From assembly GCF_000192475.1 (NCBI RefSeq), contig NZ_AEYW01000001.1, forward strand, positions 62,001-126,000: a DNA stretch of 64,000 nt. Direction: 5' to 3'. A model generated the notes under the pieces. It saw only the letters and a list, made by a program, of their open reading frames with translations. It made no database searches and was not told the origin of the DNA. Source of the stretch: Ruegeria conchae. GTDB taxonomy: Bacteria; Pseudomonadota; Alphaproteobacteria; Rhodobacterales; Rhodobacteraceae. Position 1 is the stretch's first letter. Each line of letters opens with the position of its first letter. Shown one piece after another: positions 25,796-35,025 of this stretch. The position numbers were made by a program, and so were the translations under genes.

Positions 25796-27587
25796 TTGGA
25801 TCGCGAGCCTCGATTACAGTTAATCCATCCAGCTTCCATTGCCCGGATTCAGGTACAACTTCGGCCAGCACCCGAAACGTAACGGCGCGTATGTGGGCGT
25901 GCCCCCAATGACCGCCTTGGGCTTTCACTGTCCATTTGGCCAGAGTGCTAAATCCACCCGGTTTGAGGGTCGGGTCAACGCGCTCTAAATTCAGGTCTCT
26001 AATATCGGTAACTGTCGCAAGACTGCCTCCTGGCGTTCGGATCACGAGACCACGTTCCACCTCTGTTGCGATGTCACTCAGAGACGCTGCCGTTACAATG
26101 TGGGCCAGCTCTGCCTTTCTTGCTGCCGGTGAAGTTTCCAGCGTCACCGTGTTCAAGTTTTCGACCATCGAGCGCAGTATATCTTCCGCAACCTGCGGCT
26201 CAGGGGGCTCGGGCTTCTTCCAAAGTAAATCCGGCAAATATCCCGAAAATGCGACAGTTGCCGATGTTGCGGCAATCATGGTTACGCAACTGATGCGCTT
26301 TGCAACTTTGCCCCTGCACAGCAGGAAGAAACCAAGTGAGACAGCGCTGATAATCCCGGTGATCAAAGCCATTGCCGGGTTCTGCCGTGTCTGCTGCTCA
26401 ACTGGAATCTGAGTGACAGATCCTCTTTCGTATTGGAGCAAGTGGTTCTGCCAATGAAACTGAGGGTCTGCTGGCGTCACAGCTCCAAAGAATGGCCCGG
26501 CGATATCGTTTGAAATGGTCGCAACGCGGGAAATTTCCTCGTCAAACATATCCCATGTGACGGTCACCTGATCGGGAAGGTCTGCCGATGAGAAAGACAG
26601 GATAGCGCCGATAAACGCATTGTTCACAGACACTTCCTTTCCAGGCTCGACAACCTGAAAACCCTGCGATGTCAGCTCCAGGAGTTTTGCTGTTGCGTTT
26701 GACGGTTGCACTGCTTTGCCATCAATTGTCACCGGGTTACGAGAAGCTAGGAAGGGCGCTGCCTGGTTTACTATCAAGGCGCTACGCTGTGGCGAAAGTG
26801 TCTGCCCTACGTCGAAAGTTTCACCAATCCAAGGCGCCAGTTCACGCAAGCGGATCAGCGTCTCATGCCGAACTTCACGAGGTTCGATATAAAGAAATGT
26901 TGATGTTCCGTCCTGGGCTTTTCGATTCAGGCTTTCAGCGGAAAATCGGGTTTCCCATGGGTCAGGCCAGTGAATTTTTAACTCTGCCGGCTTTGCCAAG
27001 AAACTGAAATCCGTGACCGGAACCTCTCGGTCAATAACCTGCATCCCGATTGTCACCAAGGATTCACCATCCCGCGATGGAGGCATAATAGTCAGCTCCT
27101 TGGGAACTGAGTTTTGAAACGGAAAGAACACTTCGACGAACAAAACACGCGGATCTGTTGGCGGGCTGGGAACAATTTGACCCGAGAATGGATCGCGCTG
27201 ACCTGCGAGCGGCGAGGCCCGGTCTATGCGCTTTCGGTATTCTATCTTTCTGATTTCTGCCGAAAGCTTCCCTTCACTCCCACTGGCGATTGATAGTCCT
27301 CTACGATCAGTGTGTTCAGAAGCTTGCGGTGATCCCAAATCATCCCTCATGTGGCGGAGCAACCAAGCCTTGGGTACCAAGTCTGCAAATTTCGACACAT
27401 CATCAAGATCGATTTCTAGATCGAGAAAAACGCCGTTATCCTTAACGTGAAAGATGGCAATATTGGATGCGACTTCCGATCCGTTTGTCAGAACCACATC
27501 CGCCGAAACAATCGGTGTGCTCGAAGCCAAAAGGCCAAGCATCAGGAATAGTCGATAAAGAAAGTTCCAGACCTGAATGTCATTCAC
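25788..27587 (-). CDS. Large exported membrane protein of unknown function, partner of HupE-like protein
   Basis: A 599-residue protein that I do not recognise as a named family. It starts with GTG at 27587 after an AAGG site. A signal peptide ends near VSA-DV (residue 30). About 370 residues of presumed periplasmic domain follow, then two closely spaced membrane helices near 405-450, a proline-rich linker (KKPEPPEPQV) and a C-terminal domain of about 130 residues. No enzyme motif was found. The 8-bp overlap with the HupE-like gene argues for a joint complex. A metal-uptake or envelope role is conjecture. Confidence 0.75.
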   Translation of the reverse strand: MNDIQVWNFLYRLFLMLGLLASSTPIVSADVVLTNGSEVASNIAIFHVKDNGVFLDLEIDLDDVSKFADLVPKAWLLRHMRDDLGSPQASEHTDRRGLSIASGSEGKLSAEIRKIEYRKRIDRASPLAGQRDPFSGQIVPSPPTDPRVLFVEVFFPFQNSVPKELTIMPPSRDGESLVTIGMQVIDREVPVTDFSFLAKPAELKIHWPDPWETRFSAESLNRKAQDGTSTFLYIEPREVRHETLIRLRELAPWIGETFDVGQTLSPQRSALIVNQAAPFLASRNPVTIDGKAVQPSNATAKLLELTSQGFQVVEPGKEVSVNNAFIGAILSFSSADLPDQVTVTWDMFDEEISRVATISNDIAGPFFGAVTPADPQFHWQNHLLQYERGSVTQIPVEQQTRQNPAMALITGIISAVSLGFFLLCRGKVAKRISCVTMIAATSATVAFSGYLPDLLWKKPEPPEPQVAEDILRSMVENLNTVTLETSPAARKAELAHIVTAASLSDIATEVERGLVIRTPGGSLATVTDIRDLNLERVDPTLKPGGFSTLAKWTVKAQGGHWGHAHIRAVTFRVLAEVVPESGQWKLDGLTVIEARDPNA

Positions 27588-27680
27588 CCTTGAACGTCAG
27601 CTACTCTCTTGGATTCTGCTCGCGACGGCGATGTGAGTTGGGCTAATGTCACAGTCCAATCGAATCCGGTTCTATGATCA

Positions 27681-28514
27681 TCAAAAATTGTAAGTCAGTC
27701 CCAGATATGGGCCGTGTTGTGAGATGTCGTATACAAAGGCTCCATCAGATCGTTCCGTTTCGAAATCGATGCTGTAATACTGATATCCAAACGAAAGCGA
27801 AATTGCGCTGGACACCTGCCAATCCGCGGCAAGTACCAATGTGTATTGGAGGTTATCCCCTTCGACTCCGAAACCGCCAATTTCCGCTCGTCCAAAGACC
27901 GACCATTTGTCGGCAACCTCATACGCGCCTCGTATCCCAACGATTGGCTCAAACCATGTTTCAGTGCCTCCTAACGAGTTTTGCACACCGACGCTGGGTC
28001 CGATGTCGATATTGGCAACTGCGCTGACCTTTTGTGTTATGCTGTTCCATCGAATGCCAGCGCTGGCGTCCCAGGAAAAGCGTCTGTTTTTGGGTCCATA
28101 GGTGCCACGGGAGAACCGATAGGCTCCCAGCACACTGACCCAATGTTGATCGATATCAATGCCAACGTCCAAAGACCCACCGCCAGGAGATTGAAGTGTA
28201 CCGCCCGGACCAAGTTTGACAGTATAGAAGTCCGCGATCACTCCCCAATCACCCCGCCAGGCTTCACCGCGCCCAGCCAAAGTGAAATCCAATACCTCGA
28301 ACACTTCACTTATTCCCAAGTCCAGCTCGACTTCGGTATCAGCAATTTCCGAAGTTCCCGACGTTTCAAGCGGAACAAAGGCATAAGCCGTTAAAGAGTA
28401 CTGCCATTCATCGCCGTCGTCTTCGCTCAACGTTATGGATTGGGCAGACAACTTACCGGCAATGACAGTGAAAGCGAAGGCGATCAATACAAGCACGTAC
28501 TTTGTGGATACCAT
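27681..28514 (-). CDS. Outer-membrane beta-barrel protein, unknown function
   Basis: About 278 residues with a Sec signal (cleavage near LSA-QS). Alternating hydrophobic/polar strands rich in Tyr, Trp and Gly follow, and the protein ends in a terminal Phe (GLTYNF), as expected for an assembled outer-membrane barrel. The ATG at 28514 has GGGGAGG upstream; ten extra codons in frame were excluded. It lies 93 bp upstream of the 599-residue gene on the same strand and may belong to the same transcript. Ligand or partner is unknown. Confidence 0.78.
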   Translation of the reverse strand: MVSTKYVLVLIAFAFTVIAGKLSAQSITLSEDDGDEWQYSLTAYAFVPLETSGTSEIADTEVELDLGISEVFEVLDFTLAGRGEAWRGDWGVIADFYTVKLGPGGTLQSPGGGSLDVGIDIDQHWVSVLGAYRFSRGTYGPKNRRFSWDASAGIRWNSITQKVSAVANIDIGPSVGVQNSLGGTETWFEPIVGIRGAYEVADKWSVFGRAEIGGFGVEGDNLQYTLVLAADWQVSSAISLSFGYQYYSIDFETERSDGAFVYDISQHGPYLGLTYNF

Positions 28515-28741
28515 TGGAACCTCCCCTTCCCTAGATGACTGCATGGCGCATCGCAGTGAGGGGATACGCCATGCGTGAGGTGGTATTTGAATTCGTCCTT
28601 AGTGACATGCTCAATTCGGTTTCTGAGCACACAAGTCTCCGCCGCTTCGGCAACCAGATAACTTTGTCCGGGCGACAACCTAATGCTTGTGGGTCTCGCA
28701 CAGCCAGTTTTACAGTCAAACGATTGCAGATTGCCGGGTTG

Positions 28742-29935
28742 TTATTGATCCGGCATTGGCGGTGGCGTGTAACCCTCCCATTTTCCCGCTTTGACTTTGT
28801 CCGACGGTTCTTTTTCTTTTGAACGCGGGGCATTGATGTACTCGTCGCTTACAGCTGGTGGCAACGCATAGTCATCAACACTCGCTTCTCGAACAACGAT
28901 CTGATCCTTAGTTACGTTGATCACCTGTAGATCTCGCGCCAGCGTGAGCGGTCCATCGTATGTCGAACGGACACCTTCCAGGATTGCCTGATAGTTTTCG
29001 GGCGAAAGAACAGAGTGATACCCTAGGGCCATGCGTGGCTTGACAGCGGACATAACTTTGCCGAAAGCCGCAGGTTCCGTATGAACGCGCGTAGCTACAT
29101 AAGTCGCTTGTTTCATGTCCCAGCCAAAATAAGGGGCTAGCGCATCCGGTGGTAGAAACGCCTCGTGAGAAGCGAGGTCCGCGCCTTTGGCATATTCGAC
29201 ATACCATTTGTTCGGATACGTATCGCCACCAAAGACGTATTTCAGCCCATTCCATTCCAGAGAGTAGCTCACGGAACCATCAAGGCTGTGGATCGCTGGC
29301 CAGGACCGGATCGTGACATCGTTTTCCTGATAGACGATCTCGTTTTCCTGCATGTAGTCGAATTCGGTGACATCAAGCTTTGCTCCATCGTCCGGCAGTG
29401 CGCCCGTTCGCGTGGCCAAATCCCAGGCATAGGCTTTGGACATACCCTCGACATAGGCTTTGGTGCCCAGTTCATCCTCTGATCCGGACGGGCCGAAGAT
29501 GCGGAGCGGGGTATATCTGCCCGAAAGCCAACCCCCAACGTGGAGGCCCATGAAGTCTCCAACGTGATCAACATGCAAATGGCTGAAGAAGACCTTGTCG
29601 ACCTTTGCAAAGTCCGGTCGCAGCGAAAACAGGTTTCCCGTTGCGCCAGTTCCTACATCAAACAGAAAGACGTCCCCATTCCCAAGTTCCACATAAAACG
29701 AAATAGAAACTGCGGCCTTGGTTTGGTTTGGCATCCCTGTACCCAATGCCGTGATACGCATTTCATCCGCGCCGAGGATTTCAGTGTTAGGGAAGTAAGA
29801 CGCGGGATAAACACCGTTTTCGATTGCACTGGCACTCCGACCTGTCGGCAAGGCGTTTTGCGCCGTGGCTGTGCCAGCCAGTGTCATACCTAAGGCCATC
29901 AATGTGCCGGCTGCGGTTTTCATTAAGTTATTCAT
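28742..29935 (-). CDS. MBL-fold metallo-hydrolase, exported
   Basis: A 397-residue protein with a signal peptide (cleavage near ATA-QN). The metallo-beta-lactamase zinc motif SHLHVDHVGD (HxHxDH) lies near residue 122. A later His in AIHSLDGS, Asp in VFGGDTYPN and His in LGYHSVLSP complete a two-metal site. The size and long C-terminal part resemble arylsulfatase/tRNase Z-like members more than antibiotic lactamases. The ATG at 29935 follows GGGGGG. It diverges from the TetR gene at 30061, a common repressor-target arrangement. Confidence 0.85.
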   Translation of the reverse strand: MNNLMKTAAGTLMALGMTLAGTATAQNALPTGRSASAIENGVYPASYFPNTEILGADEMRITALGTGMPNQTKAAVSISFYVELGNGDVFLFDVGTGATGNLFSLRPDFAKVDKVFFSHLHVDHVGDFMGLHVGGWLSGRYTPLRIFGPSGSEDELGTKAYVEGMSKAYAWDLATRTGALPDDGAKLDVTEFDYMQENEIVYQENDVTIRSWPAIHSLDGSVSYSLEWNGLKYVFGGDTYPNKWYVEYAKGADLASHEAFLPPDALAPYFGWDMKQATYVATRVHTEPAAFGKVMSAVKPRMALGYHSVLSPENYQAILEGVRSTYDGPLTLARDLQVINVTKDQIVVREASVDDYALPPAVSDEYINAPRSKEKEPSDKVKAGKWEGYTPPPMPDQ

Positions 29936-29970
29936 TGATCCCCCCTTCAAAGCGAAGCCTCTTAAGAGAA

Positions 29971-30035
29971 CACGAATTCGTGAACCCCTCATTCACCATA
30001 GACATCTCTACGGTAGAACCATAGACTGCTCTATG
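29971..30035. promoter_or_regulatory. Palindromes in MBL-TetR divergent promoter region
   Basis: Two palindromes are visible: CACGAATTCGTG (29971-29982) and CATAGACTGCTCTATG (30020-30035), the latter with an extra half-site ACCATAGAC at 29995. The region is the only intergenic stretch between the divergent hydrolase and TetR genes, so either could be the TetR operator. Confidence 0.4.
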
Positions 30036-30060
30036 TCAAATGAAGAATGCTGCAATCTGA

Positions 30061-30630
30061 ATGTCAGAATCTAACACTCGAAACTCACCAAAAAACGCCG
30101 CGACCAAGGAAGACTGGATATTGCTGGCCTACAAAGTACTCAACGAGGGCGGCGTAGCCGCGATAAAGGTCGTGCCAATGGCAAAGCGACTGAACCTGAC
30201 TAGCGGCAGCTTTTACTGGCATTTCAAGAACGTCAGTGAGCTTTTGGATGAGGTTCTCAGATATTGGGAACAGGAACTGACTGACAACGTGATCACAAAG
30301 GCAAAGACATTTGGCGGCCCCCCGGAAGAACGCATTCTTCTTCTTATGAAAAAGGTCATTGAAGAGGACGCCGCCTTGCCGGATCACGCCGTGTCAGTCT
30401 GGGCAAAAACTGATGAAAAAGTGCAAGAAGCGTATCAAAGAACCATCGGAAAACGCTTCCAGTTTGCCGCCTGGATGTTTGAACAGGCCGGTTTCTCGAA
30501 AGAGGAAGCGAAAGCGCGTGGAAGACTAATGGTCACTTCGCTCATGGGAGACTCTTCGACCGGTCTGAAAGCGCAAGGCGACTGGGAAAAGGTTATAGAA
30601 CGGGAACACGCAATTCTTATTGGAAAATAG
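30061..30630 (+). CDS. TetR family transcriptional regulator
   Basis: A 189-residue regulator. The N-terminal helix-turn-helix (residues 18-62) includes ILLAYKVLNEGGVAAIKVVPMAKRLNLTSGSFYWHFKN read across its helices, with the typical GSFYWHF recognition segment. The C-terminal domain is all-helical and lacks a recognisable ligand signature. There is no clear ribosome-binding site at the ATG. It probably represses itself and the divergent MBL hydrolase. Confidence 0.88.
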   Translation: MSESNTRNSPKNAATKEDWILLAYKVLNEGGVAAIKVVPMAKRLNLTSGSFYWHFKNVSELLDEVLRYWEQELTDNVITKAKTFGGPPEERILLLMKKVIEEDAALPDHAVSVWAKTDEKVQEAYQRTIGKRFQFAAWMFEQAGFSKEEAKARGRLMVTSLMGDSSTGLKAQGDWEKVIEREHAILIGK

Positions 30631-30936
30631 AAGAAGAAGTCAGGCTATTGCCCGGAATTGGATGTTTGCTGGAAACGGACCAACGATTTTCCTAAATGCG
30701 CCGCAGAAAGGTCGCGCGCAAGAAAACCTAGAAGCCGACGTTCGGCCTGAAGTCGTCAAGGTTTGCTTTGTCCCGCCTCACTGCCAGTCCAAGCCTGACC
30801 AGGTGAACGGCCCTGATCTCGGAAAACAGCCGTTCATGCCTGGCGCGGCGAACTTGCGACATGAGCCCAACATGCCAGTTTTCTGCTCGGCGGTGAACTT
30901 AGGCTTCACAACGTCCCAACTCACCTTTGAACCAAC
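30631..30936. other. Intergenic stretch, nothing identified
   Basis: A 306-bp gap between the TetR gene and the convergent serine hydrolase. A 111-residue open frame crosses it, but its composition is Pro/Cys/Asn-rich, it lacks a ribosome-binding site, and it overlaps the hydrolase end. It was not accepted as a gene. No clear terminator was seen. Confidence 0.5.
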
Positions 30937-32289
30937 TCATCTGAACAGTTGTTGAACGATTTCGCGGGCGTAGGCGTGAACCCAAACCTCTGCTTGGTAA
31001 GAGGACGAGTAATAGACCACTACTGTGTCAGTCTCAGGGGACACATAGAGGCACTGACCAGTTCTCCCTGATTTGTACATGTCTCCATCTGGGAAAACAG
31101 CATCCCACTGGTAGGAAGCGCCAAAGCCGTCTTCGCCAAAGTCGTTGAGGAGGCGCTTGCTCATGTAGTCTTCGCCATAGATGGCGGGATCGGCGGCGGC
31201 TTGGACCTTTGCAAAATAGTCCTCTGAAACCACTTGTTTTTCTGCGACAACGTCCCAGCTCGGGGTGAAAAGCATTCCGAAGCGGGCCAGATCACGAAGT
31301 CTGGCGGCGAACGCCCCCGGAGAAGAAGGTTCTCCACTGACAGTAAGGCCGAGGACCCCGTCACCCTCCATGCCTGCTTGGCTCCAGATGTGTTCGGTTA
31401 CGAGGTCTTCGAAAGGCTTCCCTGTAACTTTCTGCAAGATCAACGTTGTAACGTAAGTGTTGAGAGACGCGTACTCAAAACGACTACCGGGTTCTACATC
31501 AACCTCGACGCGCTTCAGCGCTTCCAGGAGTGACAGACCCTCTGGGATATTGGGGTCACCAAAACCAATGGCGTAAAACAGACTCACTGGGTGGTCCGGT
31601 GAGCTACCCAACCGACTTTCGCTGATATCAAGACCGGATCGCTGGTGGAGAACATCAGCCACCTTGATATCTGCCCAAGGTGTGTCTCCGAGTTCAGGTA
31701 CATAGTGGGATACCGTTTCATCAAGGTTGATCAGACCTTGCTCGTTGGCGATGTGTGCAAGAGTTCCGACCAATATCTTGGTTGCAGAGGCCCAGAGGTG
31801 ATTGTCCCAGTCGCGTATGCCTACATACTCTTCGAATACGATCTGTCCCTTGTGGATAACGGCGATTGCTTTGAGTCGAGACCTTTCGTCTTGGATCATC
31901 TCGTTCAATGTCATCGTGCCGAGAATGGTTGTCGCCCTGACATCACCAACTTCAGGCATAGGCTGGTAGCTGAGTTCTGAAACTGGCCCATAGCGATGCA
32001 CAATTGCTGTTGGCAGGTTCTCGCTAAGGCGAGACGCTGCATAGCTGCCGGCATCACCGGACGTGGTCAGAGTTTCCCCGTCATAGGCTTGTCGATAGGA
32101 CTGGCTCTGCTCAGCAGAAAAGCCGTCTCGGCCTTCTGTGACAGACTTCAAGTCCGCCGGAATTGTGAAGTCGGAACGCTGTGGCTCGGCTTCTTGCCCG
32201 GCTGTAGGGCTGACAAAGATAGTTAGCCCGATGAGCAAGGCGAGAAGGGACGTTGCAGGAGAGCGACGATGATCATTTTGGTTTCTCAT
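30937..32289 (-). CDS. Serine hydrolase, beta-lactamase class C/esterase family
   Basis: A 450-residue exported protein with a signal peptide (cleavage near TAG-QE, about 31). The serine beta-lactamase-fold SxxK motif is SATK near residue 168 (LWASATKILVG). The Tyr motif is probably YASLN near 275, and SGRTGQ near 412 takes the place of the KTG/HxG element. Such proteins act as esterases or D-aminopeptidases rather than resistance enzymes in most environmental bacteria. No partner gene is evident. Confidence 0.85.
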   Translation of the reverse strand: MRNQNDHRRSPATSLLALLIGLTIFVSPTAGQEAEPQRSDFTIPADLKSVTEGRDGFSAEQSQSYRQAYDGETLTTSGDAGSYAASRLSENLPTAIVHRYGPVSELSYQPMPEVGDVRATTILGTMTLNEMIQDERSRLKAIAVIHKGQIVFEEYVGIRDWDNHLWASATKILVGTLAHIANEQGLINLDETVSHYVPELGDTPWADIKVADVLHQRSGLDISESRLGSSPDHPVSLFYAIGFGDPNIPEGLSLLEALKRVEVDVEPGSRFEYASLNTYVTTLILQKVTGKPFEDLVTEHIWSQAGMEGDGVLGLTVSGEPSSPGAFAARLRDLARFGMLFTPSWDVVAEKQVVSEDYFAKVQAAADPAIYGEDYMSKRLLNDFGEDGFGASYQWDAVFPDGDMYKSGRTGQCLYVSPETDTVVVYYSSSYQAEVWVHAYAREIVQQLFR

Positions 32290-32440
32290 AAATGAAGTAT
32301 CTCCCTCGTAAACCGTTCGTCAAGAAAGCTTTTACCGACCAGATCGCAAAGTAAACCAGAGCGGCCATTTTCAGATCACCATTCAACGGCAGCAGTGTCC
32401 GCTCAGCGGACCTTGGGTTTGTAGAAGAAAGGAACGACTC

Positions 32441-32959
32441 ATGACCTCAGCCAAACCAAATGTCGGCGCGCAAATCGAGCAAATGAGTTTTTTAAGGCTG
32501 GGGTCTGATGACAAGGTTACGATCGGTCAACAAAAAGACCGCTGGACCATGTTGTTTGTTTATCGAGGCAAGCATTGTCCTCGCTGCAAGCGCTTCTTGA
32601 ACAAGTTGAATGTGGCGCTGTCAGCATGGGCTGACGTTATGGACGTTATCGTTGTCTCTGCCGACAACAAAGAAAAAGCTGCGGCAGACAAAGCAGAATT
32701 CGGCTGGGATTTTGATCTTTGCTATGGAATGACTGAAGCGCAAATGCGCGCGCTTGGTCTTTACGTGTCATCGCCTCTATCTGATGCAGAAACGACGGGT
32801 CTGTTCGCCGAACCTGGCGCGTTTGCCATCCGTCCGAATGGGACGCTGATGCTGGCCGATATCTCTAACGGCCCTGCGGCACGTCCCGATTTGGAAGAGC
32901 TTTTGGACGGCATGAAATTCAATATTGATAATGATCGTCCGGAACGAGGAACGGCCTGA
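32441..32959 (+). CDS. Thioredoxin-fold peroxiredoxin-like protein (AhpC/TSA superfamily)
   Basis: A 172-residue cytosolic protein with no signal peptide. The CPRC motif (YRGKHCPRCKRFL, near residue 48) occupies the place of the peroxidatic/thioredoxin site. VSADNKEKA and FAIRPNGTLMLADI are typical of the AhpC/TSA fold. It could be a thiol peroxidase or disulfide reductase. A GGAACGA region and AAAGGA give the ribosome-binding site. It is a single gene, convergent with the GntR gene at 32984. Confidence 0.75.
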   Translation: MTSAKPNVGAQIEQMSFLRLGSDDKVTIGQQKDRWTMLFVYRGKHCPRCKRFLNKLNVALSAWADVMDVIVVSADNKEKAAADKAEFGWDFDLCYGMTEAQMRALGLYVSSPLSDAETTGLFAEPGAFAIRPNGTLMLADISNGPAARPDLEELLDGMKFNIDNDRPERGTA

Positions 32960-32983
32960 GACGACCAGATCGCATGGCCTCGG

Positions 32984-33652
32984 TTACTCAAAGTAGCCTG
33001 GGTGCGTCTTGTGAATGAAGTCGATTGTTTCGTCGAGGCGGGACAGGTGTTTTCTGACAGCGGCTTGCGCTTGGTCATGGTCTCCTGCCGCCATGGTCTC
33101 TGCAATCTCTCGGTGATCGGCGAGGATGGCGTCTGCGGCACTGCCCTTTTCAAGACTGAGCATACAAAGCCGGTCAACCTTTTGCTTGGATTCTAGCATT
33201 ACATCAAATGCCATCGGATTGCCGCTGAGCACGTAGATCAGTTTGTGAAAATCATAGTCCAGCGAGTGAAACGCCGATAGATCACCGTCACTGATCGCCT
33301 GCTCTTGTAAGGCGAGATTTTCTTCAAGTCTTGCTTCACTTGCTGCGTCCCAAACTTCCATTGCTCGATGGACGATCTCTAGCTCCACCGCCATTCGAAC
33401 CAATCGCGCGAGAGCCACACGCTCCATAGAAAACCCTCGAACTACGGTCGCCTTTTGTGGTCGTATTAAGAGCAGATCTTCGTTGCCGAGCCTTGTGAAT
33501 GCGTTGCGAACAGGTTGGCGTGATACGCCGAATCGGCTGGCTACCTCTGTTTCGGATAGCTTTGTACCGGGAAGAATTTCAAGCGAAACGATCTCGTCGT
33601 GTAGCGCTTCATAGACCGCATCGGTTGTGGTTCGTCTGACAATTTCTTCCAC
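32984..33652 (-). CDS. GntR family transcriptional regulator, FCD subfamily
   Basis: A 222-residue regulator with a winged-helix domain (SETEVASRFGVSRQPVRNAF near 32-51) and an FCD domain (about 80-212; candidate metal ligands in LDYDFHKLIY, DHREIAETM and RKHLSRLDE). It is divergent from the TRAP operon of the uronate island, with a perfect 18-bp palindrome between. It probably represses uronate uptake and catabolism until a uronate or ketodeoxy-acid binds. Confidence 0.92.
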   Translation of the reverse strand: MEEIVRRTTTDAVYEALHDEIVSLEILPGTKLSETEVASRFGVSRQPVRNAFTRLGNEDLLLIRPQKATVVRGFSMERVALARLVRMAVELEIVHRAMEVWDAASEARLEENLALQEQAISDGDLSAFHSLDYDFHKLIYVLSGNPMAFDVMLESKQKVDRLCMLSLEKGSAADAILADHREIAETMAAGDHDQAQAAVRKHLSRLDETIDFIHKTHPGYFE

Positions 33653-33974
33653 GGTATGTTGCTTGCGCCCTCTGTCTTAGTCACGTTTCAAATTACAGAT
33701 CCACTGTTATGGCATTGAAACAAATAGAATATTCTATTTTGTTTTGCTTGAGTGAACCAATGTAGGCCTGTCACCTATCAAATGCCCTGCGCTTTCGACT
33801 GTCAAGCAATCTGACATACTAAAAGCCTACAGTTGACATAACTGGGATACTAGTGTCCCTTTAAGGGCAGCAGCGATTCTGGTTCTTGGGGGAAATCGAA
33901 AGCTACGTGGCTTACGGTCTCTGAAATTCCATGAAAGCCAAATCCTGTCCAAAAATAACCGGGGAGGAGAACCC
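33653..33974. other. Divergent promoter region of the uronate island
   Basis: This 322-bp gap contains no gene. It holds the 18-bp palindrome at 33722-33739, an AT-rich stretch on both sides of it, and the GGGGAGGAG ribosome-binding site for the binding-protein gene. Promoters for both directions must lie here, but no convincing -35/-10 pair stood out. Confidence 0.6.
33722..33739. promoter_or_regulatory. Perfect 18-bp palindrome, probable GntR operator
   Basis: AAATAGAATATTCTATTT reads the same on both strands. It lies 70 bp upstream of the GntR start and 236 bp upstream of the TRAP binding-protein gene. It differs from the ATCTG-N6-CAGAT sites, which suggests a separate regulon for the uronate island. 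Confidence 0.65.
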
Positions 33975-34949
33975 ATGACTTTCACGAAATCGTTCTTTGC
34001 AACTGCGACCGCTGTGGCATTCATTGCAACGTCAGCTTCAGCCGAAAACTGGCGAGCCTGGAATATCCACAACGACGGCCATCCCAACACGGCTGCAATG
34101 GACAAGTTTGCCGAACTGGTTGACGCCGCTACAGACGGCGAAGTTACCGTCGATGTGTTCCACGGTGGTGTTCTTGGTTCCCAACCGGATGCCCTAGAAC
34201 AGGTTCGTATCGGCGCAATCGAGGTCGGTAACTTCAACCTCGGTCCTATTGGCCCAATGGTGAAAGAAGCTAACCTTGTATCGCTTCCTTTCATCTTCAA
34301 AGATGTGCCGCACATGTTCCGCGTGCTGGACGGCGACGCCGGTGAGGTTGTTTCAGCTGCGATGGGTGAAGCAGGCGTTCTGCCACTGGCATGGTTTGAT
34401 GCCGGTGCGCGTTCTTTCTACAGCCAAAAGCCGATCAACACGCCCGCAGATGTCGAAGGTCTGAAAATCCGTGTGATGAACAACGATCTTTATACATCTA
34501 TGATTTCAGCTATGGGCGGTAACCCGTCTCCAATGGCATTCTCCGAAGTTCAGCAAGCGCTGAAAACCGGCGTTGTTGATGGTGCGGAGAACAACTTCCC
34601 GTCGTTCAAGAATGTCGGTCACTATGAAGTGACCACAAATTATTCTTTGTCCGAGCACCTGATTATCCCCGAGTGCATCTGCGTGAACACGGCCAAATTC
34701 AATGCGCTGTCTCCTGAATTGCAAGCCGCTGTGCGCGGTGCCGCAGAAGAAGCCGCATTGGTCCAGCGTGAGCTTTGGGCAATTGGCTCTGAACAAGCGC
34801 GTAAAGATGTTGAAGCGGCCGGCATCACCGTCAATGAAATCGCCGACAAAGGCCCATTCCAGTCCGCAATGGATTCGGTTTATGCAGACTACTTGGCTGC
34901 AAATCCTGATATGAAAGCGTTGGTGGAAATGGCGCAAGCCACTGAATAA
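33975..34949 (+). CDS. TRAP transporter substrate-binding protein (DctP family)
   Basis: A 324-residue periplasmic receptor with a Sec signal (cleavage near ASA-EN, residue 24). FHGGVLGSQPDALEQVRIGAIE (around 63-84) and the carboxylate-binding Arg in GLKIRVMNN near 161 are visible. NPSPMAFSEVQQALKTGVVDGAENN (178-202) is also typical. It heads the operon after a GGGGAGGAG site. Given the enzymes downstream, a hexuronate or aldarate is the likely ligand, which fits the known TRAP receptors for galacturonate and glucuronate. Confidence 0.93.
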   Translation: MTFTKSFFATATAVAFIATSASAENWRAWNIHNDGHPNTAAMDKFAELVDAATDGEVTVDVFHGGVLGSQPDALEQVRIGAIEVGNFNLGPIGPMVKEANLVSLPFIFKDVPHMFRVLDGDAGEVVSAAMGEAGVLPLAWFDAGARSFYSQKPINTPADVEGLKIRVMNNDLYTSMISAMGGNPSPMAFSEVQQALKTGVVDGAENNFPSFKNVGHYEVTTNYSLSEHLIIPECICVNTAKFNALSPELQAAVRGAAEEAALVQRELWAIGSEQARKDVEAAGITVNEIADKGPFQSAMDSVYADYLAANPDMKALVEMAQATE

Positions 34950-34974
34950 GTTGTCTTAACAGTTCAACTTTGAG

Positions 34975-35004
34975 CGCCCGGCTCCGCCAATTGGATGCCG
35001 GGCG
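34975..35004 (+). terminator. Hairpin with T-run after TRAP binding-protein gene
   Basis: CGCCCGGC and GCCGGGCG arms (eight pairs) around a 14-base loop, followed by TTTTGT. It is shaped like a rho-independent terminator but lies between co-directional transporter genes. It probably acts as an attenuator so that the receptor is made in excess of the permeases. Confidence 0.7.
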
Positions 35005-35025
35005 TTTTGTCTCAGAGGAAATCCA

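Noticed and set aside
30620..30955. 111-residue plus-strand frame after the TetR gene
   Set aside because: Odd composition, overlap with the serine hydrolase end, no ribosome-binding site.
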